From positions 1 to 63,738 of the forward strand of contig JAEZHM010000063.1 of assembly GCA_023416585.1 (NCBI GenBank): a DNA stretch of 63,738 nucleotides, given 5' to 3'. Source of the DNA: Bacillota bacterium. Its GTDB lineage: Bacteria > Bacillota > Clostridia > Christensenellales > Aristaeellaceae. The notes under the pieces are model-generated. The model did not search any database. It was given only the letters and a program-made list of their open reading frames with translations, and was not told the origin of the DNA. Shown one piece after another: positions 24,312-33,005 of the stretch. The position numbers were made by a program, and so were the translations under genes. Numbering within the stretch: the stretch's first letter is position 1; each line of letters begins with the position of its first letter.

Positions 24312-25100
24312 ATGATTCAGCCATCCAAGCTGATCGAGATATTCAATACCATGTATCAACAGAAATGGAAATACCAATGGGGCGCTTCCAGGGAAGGCGT
24401 GGTAGACTGCAGCGGTGCGTTCTCCTACGCCTTCCGTAAACTGGGAGGATATATGTATCACGGCAGCAATACCATGTGGCGCAAATATACTACAGAAAAA
24501 GGAAAAATTGGACAAATAGCCTTGGTGCCGGGCATGGCTGTCTTCCGCTGGCGCAAAAGTGGCAAAGAACCCGCAGCATACAAATCAGATGGGCTGGGGG
24601 ATTTTTATCATGTCGGGCTATTTATAGGCAACGGGGAAGTGATTGATGCAAAATCCGTTAAGGATGGTGTGGTGAAGGAAAGTGTTTCCGGATGGCAGTA
24701 TGCTGCAAAGCTTGTGGGTGTGGATTATTCCGGTCTGGCAACGGACCCGCCACCTTCCCAGCCGCTGCCGGTATTGCGTATGGGCAGCGTCGGCTATTGG
24801 GTGACTGAAGCTCAATTAAGGCTTATAGCTCATGGCTTTCCGCTGAAAATATACGGTGCGGATGGTATCTTTGGTGAGGAAACGCTCTCTGCGGTGAAAG
24901 CATTCCAAACAGCCTTAGGGCTTACGGTGGACGGTAGCATTGGGGCGGACACCTGGGAGGAATTAAATGGTGACCCGGTAGTTGATGAAGAGCGCTTTTC
25001 GGTGTTGATTCCCAACTTAACAATGGATGCAGCACAGAAATTTGTGTCATTGTATCCGGAGGCGACCATACAGCATCCTCCCGCTATACAGAACGGTTGA
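24312..25100 (+). CDS. NlpC/P60 peptidase with peptidoglycan-binding domain
   Basis: A 262-residue protein with an N-terminal NlpC/P60-type cysteine peptidase (about 1-140) and a type-1 peptidoglycan-binding domain (about 155-220, VLRMGSVGYWVTEAQLRL, then GADGIFGEETLSAVKAFQ). The catalytic Cys is in VVDCSGAFSYAF and the His in DFYHVGLFIGNG. It would cut peptide cross-links in the cell wall. No signal peptide is seen, so it resembles phage or autolysin-like endolysins that need another way out, though no phage genes are nearby. The last 35 residues (FSVLIPNLTMDAAQKFVSLY) are a short unassigned tail. GGGAGTG precedes the ATG. Confidence 0.87.
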   Translation: MIQPSKLIEIFNTMYQQKWKYQWGASREGVVDCSGAFSYAFRKLGGYMYHGSNTMWRKYTTEKGKIGQIALVPGMAVFRWRKSGKEPAAYKSDGLGDFYHVGLFIGNGEVIDAKSVKDGVVKESVSGWQYAAKLVGVDYSGLATDPPPSQPLPVLRMGSVGYWVTEAQLRLIAHGFPLKIYGADGIFGEETLSAVKAFQTALGLTVDGSIGADTWEELNGDPVVDEERFSVLIPNLTMDAAQKFVSLYPEATIQHPPAIQNG

Positions 25101-25130
25101 TTTTTAGTACAATGCGCATACAATTTAAAG

Positions 25131-25167
25131 GCGGCCGGCCAAGGATTGATCATCCGCAGCCGGCCGC
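25131..25167 (+). terminator. Hairpin after the NlpC/P60 gene
   Basis: GCGGCCGGC and GCCGGCCGC arms enclose a smaller GGAT/ATCC hairpin. There is no T-run, so terminator function is uncertain. A second small hairpin (AGCCC/GGGCT) is at about 25181-25201. Confidence 0.5.
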
Positions 25168-25241
25168 TGATCTATGAAAAGCCCTCGCAGGCGGGGGCTC
25201 CAGAACACCGTCCCTGCTTGTGGCAGATTAGGGCGGTGTGG

Positions 25242-25293
25242 AGGAGGCTGGCGAAAAGGAGCAGTGCAAGCGGCAATGAGCCAGATGGAAGGG
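25242..25293 (-). repeat. Inverted copy of the CCATCTGGCTC repeat
   Basis: Read on the minus strand it begins CCCTTCCATCTGGCTCA and ends TTTTCGCCAGCCTCCT, matching the two direct copies at 5479-5626 at both ends, with a diverged middle. It abuts the noc stop codon. Confidence 0.75.
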
Positions 25294-25298
25294 TGAGT

Positions 25299-26132
25299 TT
25301 ATACCGACTGCCGCCTGCGCTTGGGCAGAACAATGCGCAGCTCGATGGTTTCGCTATACTCCATCACACTGTATTCCGCGGGAATGCCTGTTTCCTGCAT
25401 TTGTGTAACAATGCCCTTGATGGCATTCATATACAACCGGTGGTCCCTTACCAGGGAAATAAGCCGCCTGGGCGGAGGCGGGGGAACGGGCAGCCGGGAT
25501 AGGGCGCGCTCCACCAGTGCCTCCGTCTCCCGTACGGTTAGGTTATTAGATGCTGCCTGCCTTGCAATGCGCATGCGCCCTGGTCCGTCAGGCAACCGCA
25601 AAAGTGCTCTGGCATGGCGCTCCGATAGGTTTTCTTCAAAGATAAACGCCCGGAGCGTAGGGTCCATGCGAAGCAGGCGGAGTTTATTGGCAATGGTGCA
25701 GGCGGATTTGCCCAGCCGGCGGGACAATTCATCCTGTGTCATTGCATAGTTGTCGATGAGGGAGGCAAAAGCTTCCGCCTCCTCAAAAAAGTGCAGATCT
25801 TCCCTTTGCAGGTTTTCCACCAGAGCCATCATGGCGCTTTCCCTGCCTGTAGCGGGGAGTACGATGGCGTCGATATGGGTTTGGCCCAGCATCTGGCAAG
25901 CCCGGAAACGCCGTTCGCCCATGATGATCTCATATTGGCCGCTGCCGGTATCCCGCACGGTGATGGGCTGCAAAAGGCCGAACTGGCGGATGGAATTAGC
26001 AAGCTCCGCCAGGCTGGCCTCTGAAAATTCCTTTCTGGGCTGGTCGGGGTTGGGAATAATGCTGCTTAAGGGCAGCCAACACACCTGGCGATATGCGGCA
26101 TGGTTGGATTCCGGTCTGAGAAGCTGCTGCAT
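25299..26132 (-). CDS. noc: Nucleoid occlusion protein Noc (ParB family)
   Basis: A 277-residue ParB-like DNA-binding protein. The N-terminal ParB/Spo0J (CTPase) domain shows LPLSSIIPNPDQPRKEF and IIMGERRFRACQMLG, then ALVENLQREDLHFFEEAEAF. The helix-turn-helix (MTQDELSRRLGKSACTIANK, LSERHARALLRL) follows, and the C-terminus is a basic tail. Noc rather than chromosomal ParB is assigned because the gene follows rsmG, as in Bacillus; Noc keeps the division ring off the nucleoid. The Met at 26132 is used since GGGAAGGGAG precedes it; 39 codons of open frame upstream run through a hairpin leader. A terminator separates it from rsmG. Confidence 0.88.
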   Translation of the reverse strand: MQQLLRPESNHAAYRQVCWLPLSSIIPNPDQPRKEFSEASLAELANSIRQFGLLQPITVRDTGSGQYEIIMGERRFRACQMLGQTHIDAIVLPATGRESAMMALVENLQREDLHFFEEAEAFASLIDNYAMTQDELSRRLGKSACTIANKLRLLRMDPTLRAFIFEENLSERHARALLRLPDGPGRMRIARQAASNNLTVRETEALVERALSRLPVPPPPPRRLISLVRDHRLYMNAIKGIVTQMQETGIPAEYSVMEYSETIELRIVLPKRRRQSV

Positions 26133-26178
26133 GAAAATGCTCCCTTCCCGAAGGATTGGAGGGTCTCTTAGGAATCGG

Positions 26179-26242
26179 ATCGAGCGCGGCGGACAGGGCG
26201 GTTGTCCTCCCCCTGACTCCCGGTCCTGCCGCCACGCTCGAT
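26179..26242 (-). other. Large stem-loop in the noc leader
   Basis: On the minus strand the arms at 26225-26242 and 26179-26197 pair over about 18 bases with one G-U pair and one bulge (ATCGAGCG core), enclosing a 27-base loop. It sits between the rsmG terminator and the noc start and lacks a T-run. Confidence 0.7.
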
Positions 26243-26262
26243 AAATCAAATTCGGTTACAAC

Positions 26263-26318
26263 AAAAAAAATCCTGCCCGCATATACGAATATTCGTTCGT
26301 CATATTTCGCGGGCAGGA
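26263..26318 (-). terminator. Terminator of the radC-ydcF-rsmG operon
   Basis: CCTGCCCGC and GCGGGCAGG arms followed on the minus strand by eight U. The long loop contains the perfect palindrome ACGAATATTCGT at about 26285-26296. Confidence 0.88.
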
Positions 26319-26370
26319 AAGGGAAAATGGCGGTGAAACCGGCAGCCTAACGTCGAACACAGGCGGCTTA

Positions 26371-27099
26371 TCAGCTATTTCCCAAGGGGGTTCGTCCGGG
26401 AGTGCCGGCTTTTCGGGGATATTGTCGAAGGGTTTTTCCCGTTTTCAGGCAGGGGAGTAGCAGATGTGCCCAATCGCGGCCGGGAATGGGGGTGGAAATG
26501 GGCTCTTCAAGCTTACCGCCCAAGAGCTTTGCGGCACTCTTTCCTAAAAGCAATTCATCCATGACTGCAGGCCCCTTCCAGCATAATGCACGGCCGCCAG
26601 CACGTACAAAGGGCACAAGCAATTCCAATAGCGCAGGCAGGGATGCCACTGCCCTTGCCAATGCCAGGTCGAAGCTTTCCCGGAATTCTACCAAATGTGC
26701 CACATCCTCAGCCCGGCCATGGATCGCTCTGACGTTATTTAGATCCAACCTCTTTACCACTTCCTGCAAAAAGCGCACCCGCTTTTGCTGAGCATCCAGA
26801 AGCGTCACCTGTATATCCGGACGGGCAATGGCCAACGGAATACCAGGGAAGCCGGCTCCGCTGCCTACATCAATAACCGATGCACATTGGGGGAAGAGGT
26901 GGTCTGTTTTTAAAGGGTTAAGAGAGTCTACATAATGGCGGTCTACCATTTCGGATTCCTCCAAAACGGCAGTAAGGTCCATATGCTTGTTCCAGTCCGT
27001 CAGCAAAAGATGGAACTTAGAAAGCTTATCCGCTGCCTCCCTGGAAAGAGGTATCCCTGCTGTTTGGCAGCGGGTGAAAATGTCATCGCATAGCGCCAT
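26371..27099 (-). CDS. rsmG: 16S rRNA m7G527 methyltransferase
   Basis: A 242-residue SAM-dependent methyltransferase (GidB/RsmG) that makes 7-methylguanosine at G527 of 16S rRNA. The SAM site reads IDVGSGAGFPGIPLAIARP, followed by VTLLDAQQKRVRFLQEVV and the RAVASLPALLELLVPF motif typical of RsmG. The start at 27099 follows AAGGAG; a longer frame upstream has no site and overlaps ydcF. It lies 26 bases behind the ydcF-like gene. Confidence 0.95.
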   Translation of the reverse strand: MALCDDIFTRCQTAGIPLSREAADKLSKFHLLLTDWNKHMDLTAVLEESEMVDRHYVDSLNPLKTDHLFPQCASVIDVGSGAGFPGIPLAIARPDIQVTLLDAQQKRVRFLQEVVKRLDLNNVRAIHGRAEDVAHLVEFRESFDLALARAVASLPALLELLVPFVRAGGRALCWKGPAVMDELLLGKSAAKLLGGKLEEPISTPIPGRDWAHLLLPCLKTGKTLRQYPRKAGTPGRTPLGNS

Positions 27100-27125
27100 T
27101 GACTGCTCCTTGTATGAACATGCTA

Positions 27126-27752
27126 TTATTCCAGAGGCAGATGAAGATACTTCTGTCCCCAGTATTTTACCCAGGCCAGCGCCTCGCGAAAATGATTCTG
27201 CACCCAATATTCCTTCTTGCAGGGGCTGCCCGTGCCGCTTACTGATAACCCTTCATCCCTGGCGATGGCCAGCGCCCTGGGCAGGTGATAGTCGCTGGTG
27301 ACAATTCTCACATTTTGAATGTCCAGACCATTCAGAAGGGAAACGGCATGGCGGATGTTCTGCAATGTATTTACGGATACGCTGTCCACCAGAATCTTAT
27401 CCGTGGGTACGCCCTTTTCAATCAGCCAGTCCCGCATGACTTCCCCCTCGGGGCGCGGTTCATTGCCGCCTTGGCCGCCGCTTACAACGATGGGCACGGG
27501 GTTTTGATTGAACACTTCCAGCGCAGCTTCCAGCCGCCAGGCCAATTGCACGGAAGGCTCTCCTGAAGGCTGCACCTGTGCGCCAAGAACGATGAGGGCA
27601 TCGGCTTTTTCCGTGGGCACAGGCACATGCACCTCCTGATAATAGACGAAGGCGACCAAAGCGCCATAACATAGTATACCGGCAGTCAGCAGCGATAACG
27701 CCACGATACATAACTTTGCGAAAATAGAACGCGGTTTTCTTTCATGTTTCAT
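27126..27752 (-). CDS. YdcF/SanA-type membrane protein (DUF218)
   Basis: A 208-residue protein with one N-terminal membrane segment (about 12-38) and an extracytoplasmic DUF218 domain. Family motifs are ALIVLGAQV, VPIVVSGGQGGNEPRPEGEV, LVDSVSVNTLQNI and IVTSDYHLPRALAIA. Related proteins (SanA, YdcF, ElyC) affect envelope integrity and cell wall precursor metabolism in E. coli; the reaction is not known. It is 15 bases from radC and 26 from rsmG in one operon. Confidence 0.9.
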   Translation of the reverse strand: MKHERKPRSIFAKLCIVALSLLTAGILCYGALVAFVYYQEVHVPVPTEKADALIVLGAQVQPSGEPSVQLAWRLEAALEVFNQNPVPIVVSGGQGGNEPRPEGEVMRDWLIEKGVPTDKILVDSVSVNTLQNIRHAVSLLNGLDIQNVRIVTSDYHLPRALAIARDEGLSVSGTGSPCKKEYWVQNHFREALAWVKYWGQKYLHLPLE

Positions 27753-27767
27753 GTTGCTTCTTTTACC

Positions 27768-28517
27768 TCAAAGTGAAGTTTCTTTCCAAAGAGCCGGAAT
27801 TTTACCCGAACTGTCGGAAGCCAGCGGCAGGTCCGCCTGATCGCTATGGCTCATATAGCCCATTTGAACCATGCTTCCGGCATAGCCTCCCGCAACGATG
27901 ATATGATCCACTACCGGCACATCGATTCCTGAAAGCGACTCCGCAAGCCGGTATGTGGCTTGAAGGTCAGCTTCGGAGGGCTCGGTGGAACCACCGGGAT
28001 GGTTGTGGCAGAGGATTACACTATGGGCATTGTGTTTGATGGCTGCTTCCACCGCCAGGCGCGGAAAGGCGGGTACTTCCGAAACGCTGCCTTGCCCGAT
28101 GAGCACCGTCCCTGTCAAATGCATCCGAGCATCCAGCGCCAGCAGGTAAAAATGCTCATGATGGAGGCCGGACAGAAGGTTCACACAATAGGCCTGCGCT
28201 TCCCTGCGGTTTTGAAGGCTGGGCTTTTGTCCCATCCTGCTTAACTCAATCCGGCGGCTTAAGGGGGCCATCAAAAGCAAAAAGGCCGCGGCATACGGGC
28301 CGATGCCGTCCACTTCCTGCAATTGTTCCGGCGTTGCCTCAAAAACACCGTGGAGTGTGCCGAAATGCGCAAGCAGTTCATGGGCCAGGGGATTCACATT
28401 CCGCTGGGGAATGGCGTAGCACAGCAGAAGTTCCAGCACCTCATGAGGCGCAAAGCCTTCCAAGCCTTCCTGAAGGAAACGGTCCCGAATCCGCTGCCTG
28501 TGACCCTCGTGTACCAT
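27768..28517 (-). CDS. radC: RadC family JAMM-domain protein
   Basis: A 249-residue protein of the RadC family. An N-terminal helix-hairpin-helix region (RFLQEGLEGFAPHEVLELLL, VDGIGPYAAAFLLL) precedes the MPN/JAMM metalloprotease-like domain with the zinc motif HSVILCHNHPGGSTEPSEAD (HxH...SxxD) and an upstream Glu. The biochemical role is unclear; the name comes from a disproved repair phenotype. The ATG at 28517 follows GGGAGG. It is the first gene of the radC-ydcF-rsmG operon, with a promoter at 28553-28581. Confidence 0.93.
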   Translation of the reverse strand: MVHEGHRQRIRDRFLQEGLEGFAPHEVLELLLCYAIPQRNVNPLAHELLAHFGTLHGVFEATPEQLQEVDGIGPYAAAFLLLMAPLSRRIELSRMGQKPSLQNRREAQAYCVNLLSGLHHEHFYLLALDARMHLTGTVLIGQGSVSEVPAFPRLAVEAAIKHNAHSVILCHNHPGGSTEPSEADLQATYRLAESLSGIDVPVVDHIIVAGGYAGSMVQMGYMSHSDQADLPLASDSSGKIPALWKETSL

Positions 28518-28552
28518 GGAAGCCTCCCTGTAAAATCCTGTGCTCTCGCTTG

Positions 28553-28581
28553 ATTGTACCATCCTTTTTCTGCCTTGTCAT
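28553..28581 (-). promoter_or_regulatory. Promoter of the radC operon
   Basis: Minus strand ATGACA (28576-28581), 17 bases, TACAAT (28553-28558) with TGG before the -10. Confidence 0.7.
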
Positions 28582-28735
28582 GTTTTTTCCCGAAAAACCG
28601 CCAAGGTTTACAACTTCACTCTGCCGGGGCGTCCCTAGGGAATTGTTTGTGTTTCTATGAAGAAAAAAACGATCCCCTGCGTTATATGAGGGAGTCCCCC
28701 CTAAGAGAAAAAGTTTGGTTTTTCTTGGGAAGGGA

Positions 28736-28764
28736 TTCATATAACCGTCCGGCTGTAGTATAAT
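28736..28764 (+). promoter_or_regulatory. Promoter of the cdaA operon
   Basis: TTCATA (28736-28741), 17 bases, TATAAT (28759-28764). It lies 47 bases before the cdaA start and is divergent from the radC promoter. Confidence 0.6.
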
Positions 28765-28811
28765 AACAGTTATACAGGGGCTATTGCACGAAAGTGGGGG
28801 GGAACACAGGC

Positions 28812-29678
28812 TTGACTGCGTTATGGGAACAAGCAAAATCCATACTGTGGAATGTGTTTAACCGCCCCAGCATCACCGATATACTGGATATATTGATTGT
28901 TGCATTTTTGCTGTACGAATTGCTGATGCTGACCCGCCAAACACGGGCCAGCGCCGTTTTAAAGGGTCTGGGCATGCTGATCCTGGCCAGTTGGGTTTCA
29001 GATCTTTTGGGCCTTACGGCACTTAACTGGGTACTGCTCAACATTGTTAACAACGGCGCGGTGGTATTGGTGATTCTTTTTCAGCCGGAATTGCGCAAGG
29101 CGCTGGAGCAGATCGGAAGGGGAGCCATTCTGGACAGCGCATATTCCGATGATGAGGGGGATAACAAGCGCATTGTATCGGAGATCTGCCAATGCCTGAT
29201 TAACCTGTCCCGACGCAGGGTAGGCGCGCTTGTCGTGATCGAGCAAAAGACAGGCATAAAGGATATCATTGAAACAGGTACCTCCATTGATGCCATGATA
29301 TCCGCTCCCCTACTGGAAAACATTTTTGAACCCAACACTCCCTTGCATGACGGGGCGGTGGTGATCCGGGGTACACGGGTGGCGGCGGCTGCCTGTATTT
29401 TGACATTGAGCGAAGGCAAGGGTATCAGCCGCGAATTGGGCACACGCCACCGGGCGGCCATCGGCGTCAGTGAAACCACCGATGCCGTGGCGCTGATCGT
29501 ATCCGAAGAAACGGGCATTATTTCCATGGCCAGGGGCGGCAAGCTGACTCGCCATCTGGATGCGGCTGGTTTGCAGCAGATTCTTGGCACCATTTATCAC
29601 CAGCCCCATGCCAAGCTGTGGAGTACCATCAAACAAAAAACAAGGCGTAGCCTTGACCGGAAGGGGAGCGCTAAGTGA
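28812..29678 (+). CDS. cdaA: Diadenylate cyclase CdaA
   Basis: A 288-residue membrane enzyme that joins two ATP into the second messenger c-di-AMP. Three N-terminal membrane helices (about 23-40, 49-66, 72-91) precede the DAC domain with both signature motifs: DGA at 180-182 in LHDGAVVIRG and RHR at 212-214 in LGTRHRAAIG. I prefer the TTG at 28812, which lies nine bases behind a run of seven G; a GTG at 28794 has no site upstream. The stop overlaps the cdaR GTG (GTGA), so CdaA and its regulator are coupled. Confidence 0.95.
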   Translation: MTALWEQAKSILWNVFNRPSITDILDILIVAFLLYELLMLTRQTRASAVLKGLGMLILASWVSDLLGLTALNWVLLNIVNNGAVVLVILFQPELRKALEQIGRGAILDSAYSDDEGDNKRIVSEICQCLINLSRRRVGALVVIEQKTGIKDIIETGTSIDAMISAPLLENIFEPNTPLHDGAVVIRGTRVAAAACILTLSEGKGISRELGTRHRAAIGVSETTDAVALIVSEETGIISMARGGKLTRHLDAAGLQQILGTIYHQPHAKLWSTIKQKTRRSLDRKGSAK

Positions 29679-31042
29679 GCAACGAATTGGAAAGAAGGCC
29701 TGACAGCGCTATCCGGCGCGGGGGCAAAAAAGGGCAAGCGGTCATATTCCGCTTGTGGCATATGCTGCGGCACAATTTGGGCTGGAAAGTTCTGGCTCTT
29801 TTTCTTGCGGTGGGGTTGTGGGCAGGCCTTATTACCCAGGACCCGACTCTGACCAGAGAAAAAACCTTTATCGATGTGCCGGTGACTATTTCCGGTGCGG
29901 ATACATTGAAAAGAAATGGATATATTGTAACAAGCGATCTGAATGCCAATCCGCCCACCGTGCGCCTGAAGGTGGATGTGCCTCAAAAGGAATATGGCAA
30001 TGTGGCGGCTGGCAACTACAACGTCCGCATTGACCTGTCACGCATCAGCATTCCCAAAGACAAACCCATCCCCAGTGAGCAGGAAATCAAGATTACGGCT
30101 TCCTCCACAAGTGCATACGGAACGGTGGTGGAGATTGTTCCAGATGTAATAAAGGTGGAGGTAGATGAGTATAAAACTCGCAACCGCATCCCGGTAACGC
30201 TGGCGCGGGAGGGTGAGCTTCCTCCAAACATTTATAGTACCCTTCCGACTGTGGATCCGCCCACCTTGACCATCAGCGGTCCCAAATCCCTGGTCGACCG
30301 GGTCAGCAGGGCGCTGGCAACCTATGATCAAAGTTCCCTGCCGGCGACGGAAGGACTGTACCGACCCAGTGCCCGCATCACACTGGAGGATGGCGCGCGC
30401 AATGAGATTAAGTCCCGCCTGATCGAAGTGACCAACGAATCTGTTCTGCTGGACAGCGTGATCGTGGAGCAGATGCTGTATAATACCCGGGTCATCGACC
30501 TTTCGCAGGCTGCCCTCACCACAGGCAAGCCAAGTGACGGTTACCATGTAAAGAGTGTATCTGTTACCCCTTCCCAGATTGTGGCCGCGGGCAGACTGGA
30601 TTCGCTTAACCTGATAGACAGTTTGTTTCTGGAGTCGCCGGTGAGTGTGGATGGCTTCACAGAAAGCTTTACACGCGTGATCAAGGTGCGCCAACCGGCG
30701 GAAATCGTAAACTTGTCCTCCACCAGTGTTACAGTTACGGTGGAAATCGAGCCTGTGAACGCAAACCGCTCCTTTGATAATCTGCGAATCGATACGCTGG
30801 GGCTGGCAAATGGCTTCGCCCTTGCGGTGGACAAGTCCCGTGCCAGTGTGACTATCAGCGGACCAAAACTTTGGGTGAACAGCATAAAGGCATCCGGCGT
30901 CATCTTATCTGCCGATCTGACAGGGCTCCAGGAAGGCGTACACAATGTTCCGATTTTGTGCACCGTGACCGACAGCGAACAGATCAAATACACGTATGCC
31001 ACAGACCCCGCCATCATACAGGTGACGCTGACCTCCAAGTAG
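29675..31042 (+). CDS. cdaR: CdaR, YbbR-repeat regulator of CdaA
   Basis: A 455-residue protein with a cytoplasmic basic N-terminus, one membrane segment (about 39-55, WKVLALFLAVGLWAGLI) and an extracellular part made of repeated YbbR domains (for example VPVTISGADTLKRNGYI, IPVTLAREGELPPNIYSTLP, VDPPTLTISGPKSLVDRV). CdaR binds CdaA and tunes c-di-AMP synthesis in Firmicutes. The GTG start overlaps the cdaA stop. The next gene follows after 49 bases with AAAGGAGGG. Confidence 0.93.
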   Translation: MSNELERRPDSAIRRGGKKGQAVIFRLWHMLRHNLGWKVLALFLAVGLWAGLITQDPTLTREKTFIDVPVTISGADTLKRNGYIVTSDLNANPPTVRLKVDVPQKEYGNVAAGNYNVRIDLSRISIPKDKPIPSEQEIKITASSTSAYGTVVEIVPDVIKVEVDEYKTRNRIPVTLAREGELPPNIYSTLPTVDPPTLTISGPKSLVDRVSRALATYDQSSLPATEGLYRPSARITLEDGARNEIKSRLIEVTNESVLLDSVIVEQMLYNTRVIDLSQAALTTGKPSDGYHVKSVSVTPSQIVAAGRLDSLNLIDSLFLESPVSVDGFTESFTRVIKVRQPAEIVNLSSTSVTVTVEIEPVNANRSFDNLRIDTLGLANGFALAVDKSRASVTISGPKLWVNSIKASGVILSADLTGLQEGVHNVPILCTVTDSEQIKYTYATDPAIIQVTLTSK

Positions 31043-31091
31043 GTTTAGAGCCATATATATCAGTTGTTCAGGCAGGGAAAGGAGGGTAGCC

Positions 31092-32318
31092 ATGAGGGGA
31101 TTTACCCAGACGCTTGTCAATTCCTTGTTCGGGTGGATTCGCATATTGGTGGAAGGCATTTGGGACCTTCTTTTCAGCAATGATACGCAAAAATGGGTGC
31201 AATGGGTTGCAGATAACTGGTTGGCCCTGGTGGTGTTTTTGTGCTTTTGTGGTGTTGTGCTGGATTATCTGGTCTGGTTCCTGCGCTGGCGGCCTTATTA
31301 TGTATGGGCCACCAGTATACGCAGAATGCGGCGCTTCTTTGGCGGTGGCAAAAACCGCGAGGATGAACAGGTTACGCGGGAACCTAAGCGGCAGCGGCAA
31401 TTGCCCGCTCCCATGATGGAGCAGGCGCCGGAAGTAATGCCTTATGAGGCTGAGAATGATTTGGGCACTGCGTGGGAGGAGCAAAACTGGGATCAGACTG
31501 CAACCTGGGAGCAGCAAAACGATCAGTCTGAAACCTGGGAGCAGCAGAACATGGATCAGACTGCGGAATGGGAGCAGCAAAACGTGGGTCAGACTGCCGC
31601 CTTCATACAGCCGGAACCCGTTTATTCCAGAACGCCTGCGATGACGGCGGATACCATCATGGCCAGGCCGAGGAAAGTGGATTACCAGGAGCAATATGTA
31701 CGGCGCTTTGCCAGACCTGAACCGGAACCACAGGCCACATCTTATTGGCAGGAGGATCCGGGTGAGGAATGGACAGAGCCGCAGCAGGTATACTTGCCGG
31801 AGCAGGAGGCTGCTGCGGAAGAAGAAAACTGGGCGCCTGAGCCCGCCTTGCAATCGCCGGATGAGCCAATTCATCCTGGGATAGATTACCAGGCGCTGAG
31901 CCGCCAATATGGCTGGCATCAGGAAGTGCAAAACACGGACGCACAAACTTTGAAAGAGGAAGATTTTGCACAGGAGGAACAGCTTAAGGAGCAGGCAAGA
32001 GATGCCTGGAATTTTTCCGGGCTGGAAAACTTCTCGCCATACCGTGTTCCCGTGCCTCCCGCGGAGCGTGAGCAGCGCACGGAGCGCGCTCGCAAAGCGC
32101 GTACGGACAGCACCCCTATGTCACGCGTAAAAAGCGGCTTGAGCCGGATCGCTAAGCATGCCGGCAAGGTGCTCACCGTGGATGACGAAGAAGCAAACAG
32201 GGTCTTGGATGGTTTACCCCCACCGATAGACAAGAGAAGGGCTTTCCATGCTCCGGTATACCCCAACCGGCCTGGAATGGATGCAAAAAAGAGCCCTGAT
32301 TTTCGGGAGGATGACTGA
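31092..32318 (+). CDS. Membrane protein with Trp-Glu-Gln-Gln-Asn repeats, unknown
   Basis: A 408-residue protein I cannot assign. One or two hydrophobic segments lie near the N-terminus (about 8-28 and 43-64, LALVVFLCFCGVVLDYLVWF), then a basic stretch (RRMRRFFGGGKN) suggests the rest is cytoplasmic. Residues about 128-172 carry four near-identical repeats of about 11 residues built on TWEQQNxDQT, encoded by 33-base repeats. The remainder is acidic, Pro/Glu/Gln-rich and likely disordered, ending in a basic segment (MSRVKSGLSRIAKHAGKV). The position behind cdaA-cdaR and ahead of a P-loop ATPase suggests an envelope or c-di-AMP-linked role. AAAGGAGGG precedes the ATG. Confidence 0.85.
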   Translation: MRGFTQTLVNSLFGWIRILVEGIWDLLFSNDTQKWVQWVADNWLALVVFLCFCGVVLDYLVWFLRWRPYYVWATSIRRMRRFFGGGKNREDEQVTREPKRQRQLPAPMMEQAPEVMPYEAENDLGTAWEEQNWDQTATWEQQNDQSETWEQQNMDQTAEWEQQNVGQTAAFIQPEPVYSRTPAMTADTIMARPRKVDYQEQYVRRFARPEPEPQATSYWQEDPGEEWTEPQQVYLPEQEAAAEEENWAPEPALQSPDEPIHPGIDYQALSRQYGWHQEVQNTDAQTLKEEDFAQEEQLKEQARDAWNFSGLENFSPYRVPVPPAEREQRTERARKARTDSTPMSRVKSGLSRIAKHAGKVLTVDDEEANRVLDGLPPPIDKRRAFHAPVYPNRPGMDAKKSPDFREDD

Positions 32319-32324
32319 TAACAA

Positions 32325-33005
32325 ATGCTGACACAGCGCCGGTTGACTGTGCTGGTAGGCAATTACGGCAGCGGAAAAACGGAGATCGCCCTGAATCTGG
32401 CCATGGAAAAGGGGAAAGCCGGTCCAACTGCTTTGGTGGACCTGGACATTGTCAACCCCTATTTCCGCAGCGGGGAAAAGCGTACGATTTTGGAAGAAGC
32501 GGGTGTTCGGGTATTGATGCCTACCTTTGCCACCACCACTGTGGATATTCCTGCGCTGCCGCCGGAGATACAGAGCGTTTTTGATAAGCCAAGCGAACAA
32601 GTGGTTTTTGACGTGGGCGGCGATGATACGGGCGCAACGGCCTTGGGACGCTATGCTCCCTTTTTTTCACGGGAAAGGCAGAATACCTGCGTTTTATATG
32701 TGGTCAATGTATGCCGCCCCCTAAGCCATACGGTGGAGGACATACTGCTTTTGATGGAGCGCATTTCCTTTCGGGCGCGTATGCGTCCGGATGCGCTGGT
32801 GAACAATGCCAACTTGCAGGGGGAAACATCGGCGAAGCTGCTGCTTCAAGGACAGGAGGTATTAAGCGAGGTAGCCTTGAAAACGGGCATACCCATCGCC
32901 ATGATTACCGGGGAGCAGGCCGTGCTCAAGTTTCTTCCCAATGATTTGCAGCCGCTTTGTAAACCTATTATCCGGCATATGAGGCCGGAGTGGATGGATG
33001 AATGA
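32325..33005 (+). CDS. P-loop ATPase of the MinD/CobQ-like type
   Basis: A 226-residue nucleotide-binding protein. The Walker A is VLVGNYGSGKTE (residues 10-20), a form with GNYGSGKT rather than the deviant Lys of MinD. TALVDLDIVNPYFRSGEKR follows, in the place of switch I, and VVFDVGGDDTGATALGRY is the Walker B-like strand. Similar proteins are annotated vaguely as ParA-like or cobyrinic-acid synthase-like; no partner is obvious. It begins six bases after the repeat protein and its stop overlaps the next start (ATGA), so it belongs to the cdaA operon. Confidence 0.8.
   Translation: MLTQRRLTVLVGNYGSGKTEIALNLAMEKGKAGPTALVDLDIVNPYFRSGEKRTILEEAGVRVLMPTFATTTVDIPALPPEIQSVFDKPSEQVVFDVGGDDTGATALGRYAPFFSRERQNTCVLYVVNVCRPLSHTVEDILLLMERISFRARMRPDALVNNANLQGETSAKLLLQGQEVLSEVALKTGIPIAMITGEQAVLKFLPNDLQPLCKPIIRHMRPEWMDE

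Noticed and set aside
25299..26132. Chromosomal partition protein ParB instead of Noc
   Set aside because: No parA is adjacent and the gene follows rsmG as noc does in Bacillus; a parS-like site was not seen. The call remains partly contextual.
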